From assembly GCA_022709605.1 (NCBI GenBank), contig JAKLIM010000178.1:1-7298 (forward strand): DNA of 7,298 nucleotides, given 5' to 3'. The notes below the pieces were generated by a model that did no database searches, was not told where the DNA came from, and saw nothing but the letters and a program-made list of their open reading frames with translations. Positions 6,270 to 7,298 of the stretch are shown one piece after another (within the stretch, counting starts at the first letter, position 1; every line of letters begins with the position of its first letter). The translations under genes and the position numbers were made by a program. The stretch is from Bacteroidota bacterium (lineage in GTDB: Bacteria; Bacteroidota; Bacteroidia; Bacteroidales; Paludibacteraceae).

Positions 6270-7130
6270 ATGTACATTTTCTTAAAAAAAATATTCCCTG
6301 TTCTTTTCCTCTTCATAAGCTGCGAAGTTTATACTCAACAAACAAATTACTCCCTGATACCGAAAAAAGATACGGTTAATATTTATCAGGGAATACTGAA
6401 TGATGAATCGGACGACTTGATGGAAAACCATCCGGCTGATGATATATACAATAATATTTGGACCAGCGAAAAGCTGAATCCATACAAAATTCCTATCGAC
6501 AGTCTTCCCGATTCAGTTGTGATTGATTGTAAAAATTTCAATATTCCTGTTCCCGGTTCGGTGACTTCCAATTACGGTCCGCGCCGGTATCGATATCATT
6601 ACGGCACCGATTTGGAGTTGGATATTGGCGATACAGTAGTTGCAGCATTCAAGGGTAAGGTAAGGATTATTGATTATGAAGCAGGTGGTTACGGTCATTA
6701 TGTGGTTTTACGCCATGATAACGGATTGGAAACTGTTTATGCGCATCTTTCGATGGTAATGGTTGTACTTAATCAGGATGTAAAAGCAGGCGAAATAATA
6801 GGATTGGGAGGTAATACCGGACGATCGACAGGACCTCACTTACACTTCGAAATCCGATATTTGGGTAATGCAATAAATCCCGGCAACATGGTTGATTTCA
6901 GTTCAGGAATAGTTCATAATCCTACTTATGTACTTACCAAGAAAAAATCATTCTACTACCAACGTGTTGCTAAACAGGTAAAAGCCACCCGGTTTTACAA
7001 AGTGCGAAAAGGCGATACGCTCGGTCATATTGCGATGCGACATGGTACAAGTGTGAAGGCTTTATGCCGATTGAACGGTTTCAAACAGAGTAAAAAACTT
7101 AAGCCGGGCCAAAGTATCAGGGTTAAATGA
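6270..7130 (+). CDS. Exported M23-family metallopeptidase with C-terminal LysM domain
   Basis: This 286-residue protein is likely a peptidoglycan endopeptidase or a regulator of one. An N-terminal signal (residues 1-22, KK followed by a Phe/Leu/Ile core) directs export. Cleavage by signal peptidase I near YTQ/Q is plausible; FISC at 15-18 is a poor lipobox, so a lipoprotein is less likely but not excluded. A linker of about 60 residues rich in Asp and Asn follows. The M23 (LytM) domain spans about 92-206. The zinc ligands are H110 and D114 (HYGTD) and H192 (HLHFE), and the catalytic-site histidines are H159 (YAHL) and H190. All are present, so it should be active, unlike degenerate EnvC/NlpD-type activators. 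Residues 240-286 form a LysM domain (YKVRKGDTLGHIA ... LKPGQSIRV) that binds peptidoglycan. The start is the first ATG; a weak promoter lies in the inverted repeat upstream. The stop codon lies in the first copy of a tandem duplication. Confidence 0.95.
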   Translation: MYIFLKKIFPVLFLFISCEVYTQQTNYSLIPKKDTVNIYQGILNDESDDLMENHPADDIYNNIWTSEKLNPYKIPIDSLPDSVVIDCKNFNIPVPGSVTSNYGPRRYRYHYGTDLELDIGDTVVAAFKGKVRIIDYEAGGYGHYVVLRHDNGLETVYAHLSMVMVVLNQDVKAGEIIGLGGNTGRSTGPHLHFEIRYLGNAINPGNMVDFSSGIVHNPTYVLTKKKSFYYQRVAKQVKATRFYKVRKGDTLGHIAMRHGTSVKALCRLNGFKQSKKLKPGQSIRVK

Positions 7131-7298
7131 TTTACAATTTTACGATTTACGATTTACAATTTCGCAGTATTTGCTTTTCAGTAAATTATCAAAATTGCTT
7201 CTGATATTAATTTTTTAATAATTAAATGATTTACAATTTTACGATTTACGATTTACAATTTCGCAGTATTTGCTTTTCAGTAAATTATCAAAATTGCT
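7123..7298. repeat. 99-bp tandem duplication after the M23 gene (continues past window)
   Basis: Positions 7123-7199 and 7222-7298 are identical over all 77 visible bases, a period of 99 bp. The second copy is cut by the window edge. The first copy starts inside the last codons of the M23 gene and includes its stop codon, but the LysM domain already ends normally there. Each unit contains smaller repeats built on GATTTAC and GATTTACAATTT. Perfect identity points to a recent duplication or a longer array. No terminator with a GC stem is visible. Confidence 0.9.

Noticed and set aside
7127..7204. 25-codon frame overlapping the M23 stop codon as ATGA
   Set aside because: The overlap looks like translational coupling, but the frame is just the 99-bp repeat unit and begins again identically in the second copy; there is no sign of coding selection.

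Overview
The window looks like ordinary chromosome from a member of the Bacteroidota. Several things point there. Intergenic DNA is very AT-rich, and start codons have A-rich leaders in place of clear Shine-Dalgarno sites. Several genes have promoters of the phylum's TTTG-N19-TAnnTTTG type. The NDK is the long form with the NIIHTSDS active-site sequence. A seven-helix membrane protein is fused to an AraC-type DNA-binding domain. The sequence does not settle the family or genus; a Bacteroidales-like or related lineage is my best guess.

Layout, left to right. (1) Positions 1-1582, minus strand: a secreted protein that runs off the left edge. It has a signal peptide, an Fn3-like domain, an IPT/TIG domain and six full 49-residue FG-GAP/VCBS repeats plus the start of a seventh. 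(2) Positions 1583-1861: a divergent control region with a near-consensus promoter for the rightward gene, a small GNRA hairpin, two exact 15-bp direct repeats 20 bp apart and a 28-bp palindrome. (3) Positions 1862-3019, plus strand: the membrane AraC-family regulator. (4) Positions 3020-3404: a non-coding stretch that ends in two palindromic REP-like elements directly before recG. (5) Positions 3405-5501, plus strand: recG, complete. (6) Positions 5591-6055, plus strand: ndk, with its own good promoter. (7) Positions 6056-6269: a spacer with a long inverted repeat whose right arm overlaps a promoter-like motif. (8) Positions 6270-7130, plus strand: an exported M23 peptidase with a C-terminal LysM domain. 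(9) Positions 7123-7298: a 99-bp tandem duplication that begins at the M23 stop codon and continues past the window edge.

The genes do not form one pathway. recG (fork and recombination repair) and ndk (NTP pool) are housekeeping genes. The M23/LysM protein acts on peptidoglycan. The surface-type repeat protein and the membrane regulator share a divergent control region and may be functionally linked, but that is inference. I see no convincing new multi-gene system. The most notable material is non-coding: paired REP-like palindromes with a compensatory base change, the inverted repeat before the M23 gene, the exact 99-bp duplication, and the repeat-rich divergent control region.
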